36,508 nucleotides of DNA, taken from Candidatus Acidiferrales bacterium. GTDB lineage: Bacteria > Acidobacteriota > Terriglobia > Acidiferrales > UBA7541. This document shows, piece by piece, positions 8,953 to 16,730 of this stretch. The stretch is from the NCBI GenBank assembly GCA_030037775.1, contig JASHQB010000120.1, positions 1-36,508 on the forward strand. Direction: 5' to 3'. Position 1 is the stretch's first letter. Each line of letters begins with the position of its first letter. The position numbers were made by a program, and so were the translations under genes. The notes beneath the pieces were generated by a model. That model did not search any database, had not been told where the DNA came from, and worked only from the letters and a program-made list of their open reading frames with translations.

Positions 8953-8974
8953 GCTGAATCAGTGTGACTTCAGC
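8953..8974. terminator. Hairpin between convergent dnaE2 and HIT genes
   Basis: GCTGAA and TTCAGC form a stem whose inner TCA/TGA can extend it to nine pairs with one bulge. It sits in the convergent junction and overlaps the end of the HIT gene. No clear T-run follows, so it is only a candidate bidirectional terminator. Confidence 0.3.
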
Positions 8975-9432
8975 CGCAAGATTTCTCTGCCGATTGCATT
9001 GGCCACGGCGGCAACTTGAGCGTCGCTTTCGTATTCTTGCCGTGGCCAAAAGAATCCGCGAAGTCCATCGCCCTTTCGCCGCGGGACGACGTGCACGTGA
9101 AAATGTGGAACGCTTTGGCTGACGATATTGTTGACAGCGATGAACGTTCCCTCGGCATGCATCGCATTTTGCACCGCCATGGCCACCACGCGCACATTGT
9201 CGAAAACGGCGTGCAGCAATGCGGCGTCAAGATCCGTCAGCGTCGCCGCATGCCGTTTCGCGATCAGCAGGCAATGCCCCGGAAACAGTGGCCGGTGGTC
9301 GAGAAAGACGAAAGTATCTTCGTCTTCCCATACGCGAAAGGCATTCCCCGGATCATTTTGGATGGCGCAGAACGCGCATTCACGCTTGACCGAGCGCTGA
9401 GTTGATGGTTTTCGACGCACGCTGGTGTTCAA
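8959..9432 (-). CDS. HIT family nucleotide-binding hydrolase
   Basis: A 157-residue histidine-triad protein. The motif PHFHVHVVPR (HxHxHxx) near residue 111 is the nucleotidyl-hydrolase/transferase active site, and ECAFCAI at the N-terminus is the zinc-like Cys motif common in Hit/HinT proteins. The segment GHCLLIAKRHAATLTDL also fits. Members hydrolyse AMP-linked substrates such as aminoacyl-AMP or dinucleoside polyphosphates; the specific substrate cannot be told. The track start is TTG at 9432; GTG at 9420 is an alternative, and the first 17 residues are poorly conserved-looking. It is convergent with dnaE2 (25 nt between stops) and divergent from the Rieske gene. Confidence 0.88.
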   Translation of the reverse strand: MNTSVRRKPSTQRSVKRECAFCAIQNDPGNAFRVWEDEDTFVFLDHRPLFPGHCLLIAKRHAATLTDLDAALLHAVFDNVRVVAMAVQNAMHAEGTFIAVNNIVSQSVPHFHVHVVPRRKGDGLRGFFWPRQEYESDAQVAAVANAIGREILRLKSH

Positions 9433-9443
9433 TCTCGTCCACT

Positions 9444-9449
9444 TATAAT
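9444..9449 (+). promoter_or_regulatory. Perfect TATAAT in the divergent HIT/Rieske intergenic region
   Basis: TATAAT occurs in an otherwise GC-rich region, 86 nt before the Rieske ATG. No good -35 lies 17 nt upstream. On the opposite strand the same bases give TATTAT, only about 12 nt before the HIT start, so either gene could use it. Confidence 0.3.
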
Positions 9450-9534
9450 ACAGCTTGAACCGGTAGCGTAGCGCCGAGCAAGTTGCCGAAGACTTCCCAA
9501 GCTGGTGAATTCAGGCCATAATCAGGCGGACAAA

Positions 9535-10698
9535 ATGGAATCCCTCGCAGATGTCATCCACGCCTACAACCACCGCGCGCCGCTCGCGGAAGCGTATACG
9601 ATTCCGGCTGCTTGGTACACGGATGGGCGCCTCGCTCGACTGGAAAAACACGCCATCTTCCATCGGACCTGGCAGATGGTCGGCCGTGCCGATCAGGTCG
9701 CCGAGCCCGGCGAATTTTTTACGGCCGATCTGGACGGCGAGCCGCTCGTGGTTGCGCGCGGCGCCGACGGCGTGCTTCGCGCCTTTTATAATGTCTGCCG
9801 TCATCATGCCGCCGCTGTGGTCACCGAGCCTGCTGGCCACGCCGCGAATTTCCGCTGCCCTTACCATGGATGGACCTACGGCATCGACGGCGCGCTCAAG
9901 GGCACGCCGGATTTTGACGGTGTTTGCGATTTCGATCGCGGCAAAAATGGTCTTGTCCCCGTGCCTGTCGACACTTGGGAGAATTTCGTTTTTGTGAATC
10001 TCCATGCCCAATCCGAATCGCTCCGTGATTTTCTCGGCCACTTGGTGGAACGCGTGCGGCCGCTGCGCCTGGCCACGCTGTGTTTCTTTGAACGCCGTAT
10101 CTACGAACTGAACTGCAACTGGAAAGTCTACGTCGACAACTATCTCGATGGCGGCTACCACGTCCCGCATCTTCACAAGGGCCTGAACAGCGTTCTCGAA
10201 TATGCGAATTACACCATCGAGAACGAGGATCGCTTTTCGCTGCAATCGAGTCCGGTGAAAGCGTCCAATCCCGGCGCCGACGGTGACGCCGCTGCTACGC
10301 GCCACGGCGACCGCGCCTATTATTTTTGGCAATATCCGAACTTCATGCTGAATTGGTATGAAGGATACCTCGACACCAACCTGGTTTTGCCGCTTTCCAT
10401 CGATCGTTGCCGCGTGATTTTCGATTTCTATTTTGCAGAGGTGGATGGAGCAGCAGATGAGCACAACCGCCAGAGCGTCGCGGTCAGTCACCGCGTGCAA
10501 GAGGAAGATGTCGACATCTGCGAAGCGGTGCAGCGCGGCTTGCATTCGCGTGCGTATCGGGCCGGGAGGCTCTCGGTGCGCCGCGAGGCGGGCGAGCATC
10601 TTTTTCACCGGTTGTTGTATGCCGATCTAAGCGCGGCGCTAACGCGCGGCGACGCCGGATCCGCCGCGAATTTCGCGGAAGCACGACATGCTCGGTGA
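9535..10698 (+). CDS. Rieske non-haem iron oxygenase, alpha subunit (choline-monooxygenase-like)
   Basis: Oxygenase component of a Rieske-type mono- or dioxygenase. The [2Fe-2S] motif is CRH-X17-CPYHGW at about residues 89-112. The mononuclear iron site is DNYLDGGYHVPHLH, with the third ligand expected in EEDVDICEAVQRG; the following VQRGLHSRAY...GRLS...FHRLLY resembles plant choline monooxygenase and related trimethylammonium oxygenases more than aromatic-ring dioxygenases. The track start is GTG at 9505, but ATG at 9535 has AGGCGG 5 nt upstream and fits better. No reductase or ferredoxin gene is adjacent, so electrons must come from elsewhere. An M20 amidohydrolase follows after 27 nt. The substrate is unknown. 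Confidence 0.88.
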   Translation: MESLADVIHAYNHRAPLAEAYTIPAAWYTDGRLARLEKHAIFHRTWQMVGRADQVAEPGEFFTADLDGEPLVVARGADGVLRAFYNVCRHHAAAVVTEPAGHAANFRCPYHGWTYGIDGALKGTPDFDGVCDFDRGKNGLVPVPVDTWENFVFVNLHAQSESLRDFLGHLVERVRPLRLATLCFFERRIYELNCNWKVYVDNYLDGGYHVPHLHKGLNSVLEYANYTIENEDRFSLQSSPVKASNPGADGDAAATRHGDRAYYFWQYPNFMLNWYEGYLDTNLVLPLSIDRCRVIFDFYFAEVDGAADEHNRQSVAVSHRVQEEDVDICEAVQRGLHSRAYRAGRLSVRREAGEHLFHRLLYADLSAALTRGDAGSAANFAEARHAR

Positions 10699-10725
10699 CC
10701 CTCGGAATACGACAGGAAGAATGTT

Positions 10726-11904
10726 ATGGAAAAAATGAATGCAAAGGCAGGCGCGCAAGAGCGGCTCCGCGGAGCGCAGAAGAAAATGCTCTCGCTGAGT
10801 CATCGCATCCACGCGCATCCGGAGCTGGGATTCGAAGAAGAAAAGGCCTGCTCATGGCTTGCCGATGAATTGACCGGCGCGGGCTTCGACGTAAGGCGCG
10901 GCATCTGCGATTTGCCCACGGCCTTCGTCGCGCGCTCCGGGAGCGGCCCACTGCACATTGCTATTTGCGCCGAGTACGACTCGCTGCCGGAAATCGGCCA
11001 CGCCTGCGGCCACAATATGATCGCGGCCATGGCGGTCGGCGCGGGAATTGCCGCCGCGCACGTCGCCAACGACGTAGGGCTCACCGTCAGCGTCATCGGT
11101 ACTCCTGCGGAAGAGGTGGGCAATGCCAGCGGAAAGGTTGTGCTGCTCGAGCGCGGCGCGTTTGACGGAATGCACGCCGCGATGATGGTGCATCCTGCGC
11201 CGGTGGAAATGCTGGAAGCGCACCTGATCGCCGCTTCGATGTTCGACGTGCACTACACCGGCAAAGAAGCGCACGCCTCGGCTTTTCCGGAGATGGGAAT
11301 CAACGCTGCCGACGCCTTGACCGTCGCACAGACTTCCATCGGCCTGCTGCGCCAGCATTTGCGCCAGACCGACCGCGTCCACGGCATTACCACGCATGGT
11401 GGCGACGCGCCCAACGTTGTGCCGGCGCATACTTCGGCGCGTTACTTGGTGCGCGGCGAAAATATGGCGGAACTTGAGGAAGTGCGCGCCAAGGTGTACC
11501 GCTGCTTCGAAGCCGGTGCTCTAGCTACGGGCGCGAAACTCGAAATTTGCGGCGGCGATAAACCTTACGCCGACGTTCGCTACGACCATCAGATGAGCTT
11601 GATTTACAAAAAGAACGCGGAAGCGGCTGGCCGCAAATTCCCGGAGCTCGGCCCCGCGATGTCGCGCCTCGCCGCGTCAACGGATATGGGAAATGTTTCT
11701 TACGCCATTCCATCCATCCATCCCATGATCGGAATTAATTCTTTGCCCGCGGCCAATCATCAGCCGGAGTTCACCGCGCACTGCGTCACGGAAGAGGCAG
11801 ACCAGGCCGTAATGGAAGGCGCGCTGGCGATGGCGTGGACGTGCATCGAAATGGCCGGCGACTCAGGGGTTCGAGATCGCCTGATGAAAACCACGCACGC
11901 CTAG
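10726..11904 (+). CDS. M20 family amidohydrolase/dipeptidase (PM20D2- or AbgB-like)
   Basis: A 392-residue zinc-dependent amidohydrolase. HRIHAHPELGFEEEKA at about residues 26-41 and CAEYDSLPEIGHACGHN at about residues 83-99 are M20D signatures with metal-binding His, Asp and Cys/His; PAEEVGNASGK carries the catalytic Glu. The EYD(S/A)LPxIGHACGHN form resembles PM20D2-type beta-alanyl-lysine dipeptidases and aminobenzoyl-glutamate hydrolases. HASAFPEMGINAADAL belongs to the lid/dimerisation domain. There is no signal peptide, so it is cytoplasmic. ATG has AGGAAG 6 nt upstream. It is probably cotranscribed with the Rieske oxygenase, hinting that one makes a substrate for the other, though this is not demonstrated. 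Its stop is only 3 nt from the convergent surE stop. Confidence 0.9.
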   Translation: MEKMNAKAGAQERLRGAQKKMLSLSHRIHAHPELGFEEEKACSWLADELTGAGFDVRRGICDLPTAFVARSGSGPLHIAICAEYDSLPEIGHACGHNMIAAMAVGAGIAAAHVANDVGLTVSVIGTPAEEVGNASGKVVLLERGAFDGMHAAMMVHPAPVEMLEAHLIAASMFDVHYTGKEAHASAFPEMGINAADALTVAQTSIGLLRQHLRQTDRVHGITTHGGDAPNVVPAHTSARYLVRGENMAELEEVRAKVYRCFEAGALATGAKLEICGGDKPYADVRYDHQMSLIYKKNAEAAGRKFPELGPAMSRLAASTDMGNVSYAIPSIHPMIGINSLPAANHQPEFTAHCVTEEADQAVMEGALAMAWTCIEMAGDSGVRDRLMKTTHA

Positions 11905-11907
11905 CGA

Positions 11908-12660
11908 TCATTTCTCTTCGAGCAGCCGTTTCCAATGGGAAAGATGATTCAACGATGGCGCGTCCGTGTGGTCGATGACCAGAGGAGTGACGGACACTTC
12001 TCCTGCTAAAATCGCCGCGTGGTCCGTGTCCGCCGCAATGTCTTCCGTGATTTTTTGTTCATTCAGCCAGTAATAGGTTCGGCCGCGCGGGTCCTCGCCC
12101 TTTTGCAAAACGTTGCGCGTAATTTTTGGCGATTGGCGGGTGAAGCGCACGCCGCCGTTCCAAGGATTCGGAACGTTCACATTCAAGAGAACGCCTTTCG
12201 GCAATCCTTCTCGAAGTACCAAGGGAGCTAATCGTTCGATGAAGTGTGTGGCCGGAATGAAATCCACATTCGGCGCGCGTGAAGCAATGGAAATCGCGAT
12301 CGACGGAACGCGATTGATCGCCCCTTCCATGGCCGCGCCAACGGTGCCGGAGTAATAGACATTCTCGCCCAGGTTGGCCCCGCGATTGATGCCGGAGACG
12401 ACGAGGTCAGGGCACTCGGCCAGCAGAGTGTGGAAGGCAAGAATCAAGGCGTCAGCAGGGGTTCCTTCGATGGACCACTCGCGCTCGGCGAGCTGCTCTA
12501 CGAAAATCGGCTGCCTGAGGGTAAGTGACTGCGCCGCCGCGCTGCGTTCGTGCGACGGCGCCACAATCGTTACGGTTCCGATTCGCGCCAGCGATTTTGC
12601 CAGAGCGCGCAAGCCGGGAGCAGCGATGCCGTCGTCATTGGTCACTAAAATGTTGGGCAT
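11908..12660 (-). CDS. surE: 5'/3'-nucleotidase SurE
   Basis: Stationary-phase survival protein, a metal-dependent phosphatase of nucleoside 5'- and 3'-monophosphates and short polyphosphates. The 250-residue length is normal. The metal-binding TNDDGIAAPG lies at residues 7-16, PSHERSAAAQSLTL at about residues 40-53, and VVSGINRGANLGENVYYSGTV near residue 86. It is the last gene in the minus-strand run, downstream of tRNA-Pro and a MerR regulator. No pcm gene (its frequent partner) is adjacent. The ATG at 12660 lacks a strong ribosome binding site. Identification is firm. Confidence 0.95.
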   Translation of the reverse strand: MPNILVTNDDGIAAPGLRALAKSLARIGTVTIVAPSHERSAAAQSLTLRQPIFVEQLAEREWSIEGTPADALILAFHTLLAECPDLVVSGINRGANLGENVYYSGTVGAAMEGAINRVPSIAISIASRAPNVDFIPATHFIERLAPLVLREGLPKGVLLNVNVPNPWNGGVRFTRQSPKITRNVLQKGEDPRGRTYYWLNEQKITEDIAADTDHAAILAGEVSVTPLVIDHTDAPSLNHLSHWKRLLEEK

Positions 12661-12721
12661 AGGAACGGATTCGAGCGCCGAGAGAACTCAATCCACCAGA
12701 GTGCCGCAATGCGGACAGAAG

Positions 12722-12798
12722 TGGTCGGGACGACTGGATTCGAACCAGCGACCTCACGCACCCCAAGCGTGCGCGCTACCAGGCTGCGCCACGTCCCG
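12722..12798 (-). tRNA. tRNA-Pro (anticodon GGG)
   Basis: On the minus strand the sequence folds into a full cloverleaf: acceptor CGGGACG/CGTCCCG, D-stem GCGC/GCGC, anticodon stem CACGC/GCGTG with loop TTGGGGT (anticodon GGG), and T-arm GCTGG-TTCGAAT-CCAGT with one G-T pair. The discriminator A is followed by an encoded CCA. Length is 77 nt including CCA. It lies between the MerR gene and surE. The antisense strand gives the familiar spurious peptide TTGFEPATSRTP. Confidence 0.95.
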
Positions 12799-12813
12799 AC
12801 CGCGAGCAGATTT

Positions 12814-12843
12814 AGCGTATCACCGGCCTTCGAGGAGGGTCAA
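12814..12843 (-). promoter_or_regulatory. Probable tRNA-Pro promoter
   Basis: On the minus strand TTGACC (12838-12843) and TACGCT (12814-12819) are separated by 18 nt and lie 16 nt upstream of the mature tRNA 5' end. The -35 is inside the 3' end of the MerR gene. The -10 match is only moderate. Confidence 0.4.
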
Positions 12844-13233
12844 GATAGCCAGGAGCTCTTCGCGCAGGTCGAGCAGGCATTTGCGCTGCGTTCGCGAGAG
12901 CTCGTGGTCGCGTTCACGAGCGGGCGGCTGGGGCACGGAAGGTATTTCAGCGCCTGGCTGGGCGCTCCCGTTTTGTTCGGCGAGATGGCGGCGCGCGCCG
13001 GCGATGGTGAAGCCCTCTTCATAGAGAAGGCGCTTGATTTCGAAAACCGTCTCTATGTCTTCACGGCGGTACATGCGATGGCCGCTCGAGCTCTTCACCG
13101 GCTCCAGAGTGGGGAATTCCGTTTCCCAGTAACGCAGAACGAACGCCTTCGTTCCGGTCAGTCGGCTGACTTCGCCGATGCGGAACAAATTCTTCTCGGG
13201 AACCGCCGATGCGTGTTGGGCCGCCGAAGCCAT
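12820..13233 (-). CDS. MerR-type HTH transcriptional regulator
   Basis: A DNA-binding regulator. LFRIGEVSRLTGTKAFVLRYWETEFPTLEP is a classic MerR winged helix-turn-helix, continuing with GHRMYRREDIETVFEIKRLLYEEGFTIAGARRHL. The C-terminal part is short and Pro/Arg/Glu rich without an obvious ligand or Cys metal site, so the effector is unknown. The track extends to GTG at 13308, but ATG at 13233 leaves only a short leader before the HTH and is preferred; neither has a strong ribosome binding site. The same kind of MerR gene sits next to a tRNA-Pro in many proteobacteria (near ihfA), so this pairing looks ancient. Its target is not known. Confidence 0.85.
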   Translation of the reverse strand: MASAAQHASAVPEKNLFRIGEVSRLTGTKAFVLRYWETEFPTLEPVKSSSGHRMYRREDIETVFEIKRLLYEEGFTIAGARRHLAEQNGSAQPGAEIPSVPQPPARERDHELSRTQRKCLLDLREELLAILTLLEGR

Positions 13234-13327
13234 CTGCTCGATACTTTCTTTCGTTATCGTAAACCCATTCTGGGCGATGTCAATCCCGGCACACGCAGCA
13301 GAAAACACCGCTCAAACTGAGCCCGTC

Positions 13328-14986
13328 TCATTGCCGGTCGATCTTCAAGTCGGCGGTGCCGAGGAATCGGGGCGCTCGGCGGACGCGGGTCGTTTGTTCG
13401 AAGGCATAAGCAATCTTGATCAAGACCGGCTCACTCCAGGCGCGGCCAAAAAATGAAATGCCCACCGGCAACCCGAAAACGAACCCTGCCGGGACATTGA
13501 TGTTCGGGTAGCCTGCGACGGCGGCGGGAGATGAGCTGCCGCCGGTATCGTGGTCGCCATTTAATAGGTCGGTCGTCCAGGCCGGACCGCCCGTGGGCGC
13601 TACCAGCGCGTCGAGTTTGTATTTGTCCATCACGGCATCGATTCCTTGTTGCCGCGCGAGCAGGTGATTTTTCGCAAGTGCGTCCAGGTACGCCTTATCG
13701 GTGAGAGGGCCTCGTTTCTCCGATTCGATCATAATTTCCTGACCGAAATACAAAAGCTCTGAATCGTAATGGTTTTCATTGAACTCGATAATGTCTTTCA
13801 GCGAATGCACTGGCGCATTAGGGAATTGCGCAAGGTAGGCGCGCATGTCGGCTTTGAACTCATATTGCAGCACGGTGTTTTCCGATCTGCCAAATTGGTC
13901 GAGAGTCCCGATCTCGGCGGGATCCACGAGGGTCGCGCCTTCGCTCTTCATAGCATCGAGAGCATTCTTCATGATCGGATCAAGTTTATCGGGCAAGAAG
14001 AAGAGTTTTCGCACAACTCCGATGCGCGCGCCGCGCAAGCCGCCGCGGTCCAGAAACTTTGTGTAGTCGGGATACGCTTTTCTTCCCGGAGCTTTGGTGG
14101 CCGTGTCGTCCGGATCGATTCCGGCAATGGCGCTCAGCAGCGCGGCAGCGTCGGCAACGGTGCGGCAGATCGGCCCGGCGGTGTCCTGGCTATGCGAAAT
14201 GGGAATGATTCCCGCGCGGCTGACCAAACCGACCGTCGGCTTGATTCCCACCACTCCGTTTGCGGAAGAGGGGCACACAATCGAGCCATCGGTTTCGGTG
14301 CCGATGGTAATCGCGGCCAGGTTCGCGGAAACTGCGGCGCCGGAACCGGAACTCGAACCACATGGGTTGCGATCGACGGCGTAGGGATTGTGGGTTTGAC
14401 CGCCGCGGCCGCTCCAGCCGCTGGAAGAATGAGTGGACCGAAAATTCGCCCATTCGCTGAGATTTGTTTTGCCGAGAATCACGGCGCCCGCTTCGTGCAG
14501 GCGTTGCGCGACCGCAGAGTCTTTTGTTGGCGTGAAACCGGAAAGCGCGAGCGAGCCGGCGGTGGTCATCATGCGATCATAAGTGCCGATGTTGTCTTTG
14601 ATGAGCACGGGAATACCATGGAGCGGCCCGCGCGGTCCTTTGCTGTTGCGTTCGTCATCCAGCGAGTCCGCGATGGAAAGCGCATCGGGATTTAGTTCAA
14701 TCACGGAGTTAATGGCCGGACCCTGCTTGTCGATCTCCGCGATGCGATCCAGATATTTCTGCGCGATGGAATGGGCCGTGAATTGGCCGGATTTCATACC
14801 ATCTTGGAGCGCCGCGACCGTGGTTTCGTCGAGCTCGAACGGCGCGATATCTGGCGGCGCAGCCGTAGCTTCGCGGTGCGCCAGACTCGTGGGTGCGAGA
14901 GACGCAGCGCCAATCAGCGCGGCGGAGCCGAGGAATTTGCGGCGAGTCAGTTGCGACGCGCGATCATCGCTGTTTGTCGAAGGCAA
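13328..14986 (-). CDS. Tat-exported amidase (amidase signature family)
   Basis: A 552-residue amidase-signature enzyme hydrolysing C-N amide bonds with a Ser-cisSer-Lys triad. The N-terminus has a twin-arginine signal (LTRRKFLGSAALIGAASLAPTS), so it probably acts in the periplasm. The catalytic Lys is in IPVLIKDNIG; the cis-Ser and nucleophile fall in the Gly/Ser-rich NPCGSSSGSGAAVSANLA and GTETDGSIVCPSS. Its domain layout resembles peptide amidases and GatA-like amidases, but the Tat signal and lack of gatB/C partners argue against tRNA amidation. The start is TTG at 14986, supported by AAGGAG 8 nt upstream. The substrate is unknown. It is co-directional with der and the MerR gene. Confidence 0.9.
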   Translation of the reverse strand: MPSTNSDDRASQLTRRKFLGSAALIGAASLAPTSLAHREATAAPPDIAPFELDETTVAALQDGMKSGQFTAHSIAQKYLDRIAEIDKQGPAINSVIELNPDALSIADSLDDERNSKGPRGPLHGIPVLIKDNIGTYDRMMTTAGSLALSGFTPTKDSAVAQRLHEAGAVILGKTNLSEWANFRSTHSSSGWSGRGGQTHNPYAVDRNPCGSSSGSGAAVSANLAAITIGTETDGSIVCPSSANGVVGIKPTVGLVSRAGIIPISHSQDTAGPICRTVADAAALLSAIAGIDPDDTATKAPGRKAYPDYTKFLDRGGLRGARIGVVRKLFFLPDKLDPIMKNALDAMKSEGATLVDPAEIGTLDQFGRSENTVLQYEFKADMRAYLAQFPNAPVHSLKDIIEFNENHYDSELLYFGQEIMIESEKRGPLTDKAYLDALAKNHLLARQQGIDAVMDKYKLDALVAPTGGPAWTTDLLNGDHDTGGSSSPAAVAGYPNINVPAGFVFGLPVGISFFGRAWSEPVLIKIAYAFEQTTRVRRAPRFLGTADLKIDRQ

Positions 14987-15063
14987 GTTGCAGGCTCCTT
15001 TTCGTGAACGTTTTGACCCAATTCAGAAAGTCGCAATGATTGTAAGCAAATCTGTTTGTGAAT

Positions 15064-16470
15064 TCACGGCGATTCTCGAGCGGACGCGCCGGCGCGGCGA
15101 GTACGTTGCTTGACACGCTGCTGAAAACGAATCGGCGTGCCGGTGAAGTCAAATTTCTTACGCAGCTGATTCTCCAGAAAGCGTTCGTAGCTGAAATGCA
15201 AGCGGCGCTTTTGATTGGTGAAAAGCACGAAGGTGGGCGGCGCCGCAGACGCTTGCGTAACGTAATAGATTTTGATCTTGTGCTCGGCGGGCGAAGTGCC
15301 GCGGTCGAGATCGACGCTGGAAAGCCAGCGATTCATTTCGCCGGTGGAAATGCGGCGCTGGCGCGAGGCGATGACTCTGTCGATGAGCGCGAACAGTCCG
15401 CCGGTACGCTCACCGGTGAGCGCGGAGAGAAAGATGATTGGGGCATAGTCGAGGAATTTCAATTTCTCGCGGATCAGTTTTTCATAATCGGCAATGAGTT
15501 TCATCGGATTTATATTCCCAGTGGTTTTCGACTTGCTTGCTTTGCCGGCGTGTTCGCGCGCCGCGGCCAGGGCCAAATCCCATTTGTTCACCACGACGAT
15601 GAGCGCGCTACCGGACTGCTGTGTATAACTCGCGATGGTGGCGTCATGCGAGGTGACACCGAGCAAGCCGTCAATGACAAGGAGGGCCACGTCGGCGCGC
15701 TCGAGATGGCGGCGGGCCATGACGACGCTGAGCTTTTCCGCGACAAGTTTCGTTTTTGCTTTGCGACGAATGCCTGCGGTGTCGAGGAAGCGATAGAGTT
15801 TGCCGTCGCGCTCGATGACGGTGTCAACGGCATCGCGCGTGGTGCCGGGTTCGGGCGAAACGATGGAGCGCTCTTCACCGGCCATGCGATTGAGGAGAGT
15901 GGATTTGCCGACATTGGGCCGGCCAACGATAGCGATATTGACTTCGGCGCCGGGCTCGGTGGCGGCTTCTTTCGGGAAATTTGCGGTGAGCGAATCGAGG
16001 AGATCATCTACGCCGAATCCGTGCTCCGAGGAAAGAGGAAAGACTTTGTCGCCGAGCTCATAGAAAGGGGCGGCGAGCGACATCTGACTTGGCGTGTCGA
16101 CTTTGTTGACGGCCACGATGAGCGGCTTGCCGGTGCGGCGGAGAAGTTGCGCGAGTTCAAAATCGAGCGGGACCGGGCCCGTTCGGGCGTCAGCGACAAG
16201 AAGTACGAAGGTTGCGTCGGCGATGGCGACGCGGGCTTGGCGGAGAATCTCGCCGGGAATGCCGGCCTTCTCCTCGGGAACGATGCCGCCGGTGTCGACG
16301 ACTTCAAAATGCTTGCCTTCCCATTCGGCCGTGCCGTGGATGCGGTCGCGCGTGATGCCGGGTTCGTCGGTCACGATGGAGCGTCGCGTGCCGGTCAGAC
16401 GATTAAATAGCGTGGACTTGCCGACGTTGGGCCGCCCGACGATGACGAGAGAAGGCAGATGTTCGCTCAT
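15064..16470 (-). CDS. der: Ribosome biogenesis GTPase Der (EngA)
   Basis: Essential double GTPase for 50S subunit assembly. The first G domain has VIVGRPNVGKST at residues 9-20, GITRDR, DTGG and NKVD; the second has an identical GRPNVGKST near residue 183, TTRDAVDT, DTAGIRR and NKWD. A C-terminal KH-like domain (IYYVTQASAAPPTFVLFTN) completes the 468-residue protein, and a basic tail (RVKQRTRRAGA) follows. ATG at 16470 has no strong ribosome binding site. It lies 77 nt upstream of the amidase on the same strand. Identification is firm. Confidence 0.97.
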   Translation of the reverse strand: MSEHLPSLVIVGRPNVGKSTLFNRLTGTRRSIVTDEPGITRDRIHGTAEWEGKHFEVVDTGGIVPEEKAGIPGEILRQARVAIADATFVLLVADARTGPVPLDFELAQLLRRTGKPLIVAVNKVDTPSQMSLAAPFYELGDKVFPLSSEHGFGVDDLLDSLTANFPKEAATEPGAEVNIAIVGRPNVGKSTLLNRMAGEERSIVSPEPGTTRDAVDTVIERDGKLYRFLDTAGIRRKAKTKLVAEKLSVVMARRHLERADVALLVIDGLLGVTSHDATIASYTQQSGSALIVVVNKWDLALAAAREHAGKASKSKTTGNINPMKLIADYEKLIREKLKFLDYAPIIFLSALTGERTGGLFALIDRVIASRQRRISTGEMNRWLSSVDLDRGTSPAEHKIKIYYVTQASAAPPTFVLFTNQKRRLHFSYERFLENQLRKKFDFTGTPIRFQQRVKQRTRRAGASARESP

Positions 16471-16730
16471 GGGATTGGAATTCTTCAGTTGCGCGATCTT
16501 TTACGCTACCACGTCTTGGTCAATCTGTCCGTGAGGGAATATCCGACGCAGCGGTCGTACCGCAGTGGAGAAGTGAGCGCGGCCGAGCGCCAGCAAGCCG
16601 CGAGAGGAGAAGGATTCTCTTGCGAGAGAATGTTGTTGCGCTGTGGTGAGGAAGGCGCGTACATTCGGAGTAAGCCGGCGCCCGCAAGGATGACGCCGGC
16701 ATTTGTGCCTTGCGCAGAGGGCGCGGCGAA
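16471..16730. other. Intergenic region between divergent der and thiD, with two strong hairpins
   Basis: This 260-nt gap holds two inverted repeats: ATTCTCT-TGCG-AGAGAAT (16614-16631) and GCCGGCG-N13-CGCCGGC (16674-16700). Both lie upstream of thiD in its sense direction. I looked for a TPP riboswitch (CTGAGA and its partner motif) and saw none. No convincing gene is present; the ORFs crossing it are shadows. Confidence 0.5.

Noticed and set aside
9511-10608. 365-residue minus-strand ORF
   Set aside because: Antisense to the Rieske oxygenase, which has clear catalytic motifs.
12374-13024. 216-residue plus-strand ORF containing GRLDSNQRPHAPQ
   Set aside because: Another well-known antisense tRNA artefact, also overlapping surE and the MerR gene.
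12709-13320. 203-residue plus-strand ORF containing TTGFEPATSRTP
   Set aside because: It is antisense to tRNA-Pro and the MerR gene; this peptide is the familiar product of mistranslating tRNA-Pro.
15058-16410. 450-residue plus-strand ORF
   Set aside because: Complete antisense shadow of der; long antisense ORFs are expected in GC-rich DNA.
16471-16730. TPP riboswitch upstream of thiD
   Set aside because: No CTGAGA or matching conserved partner was found in the gap.
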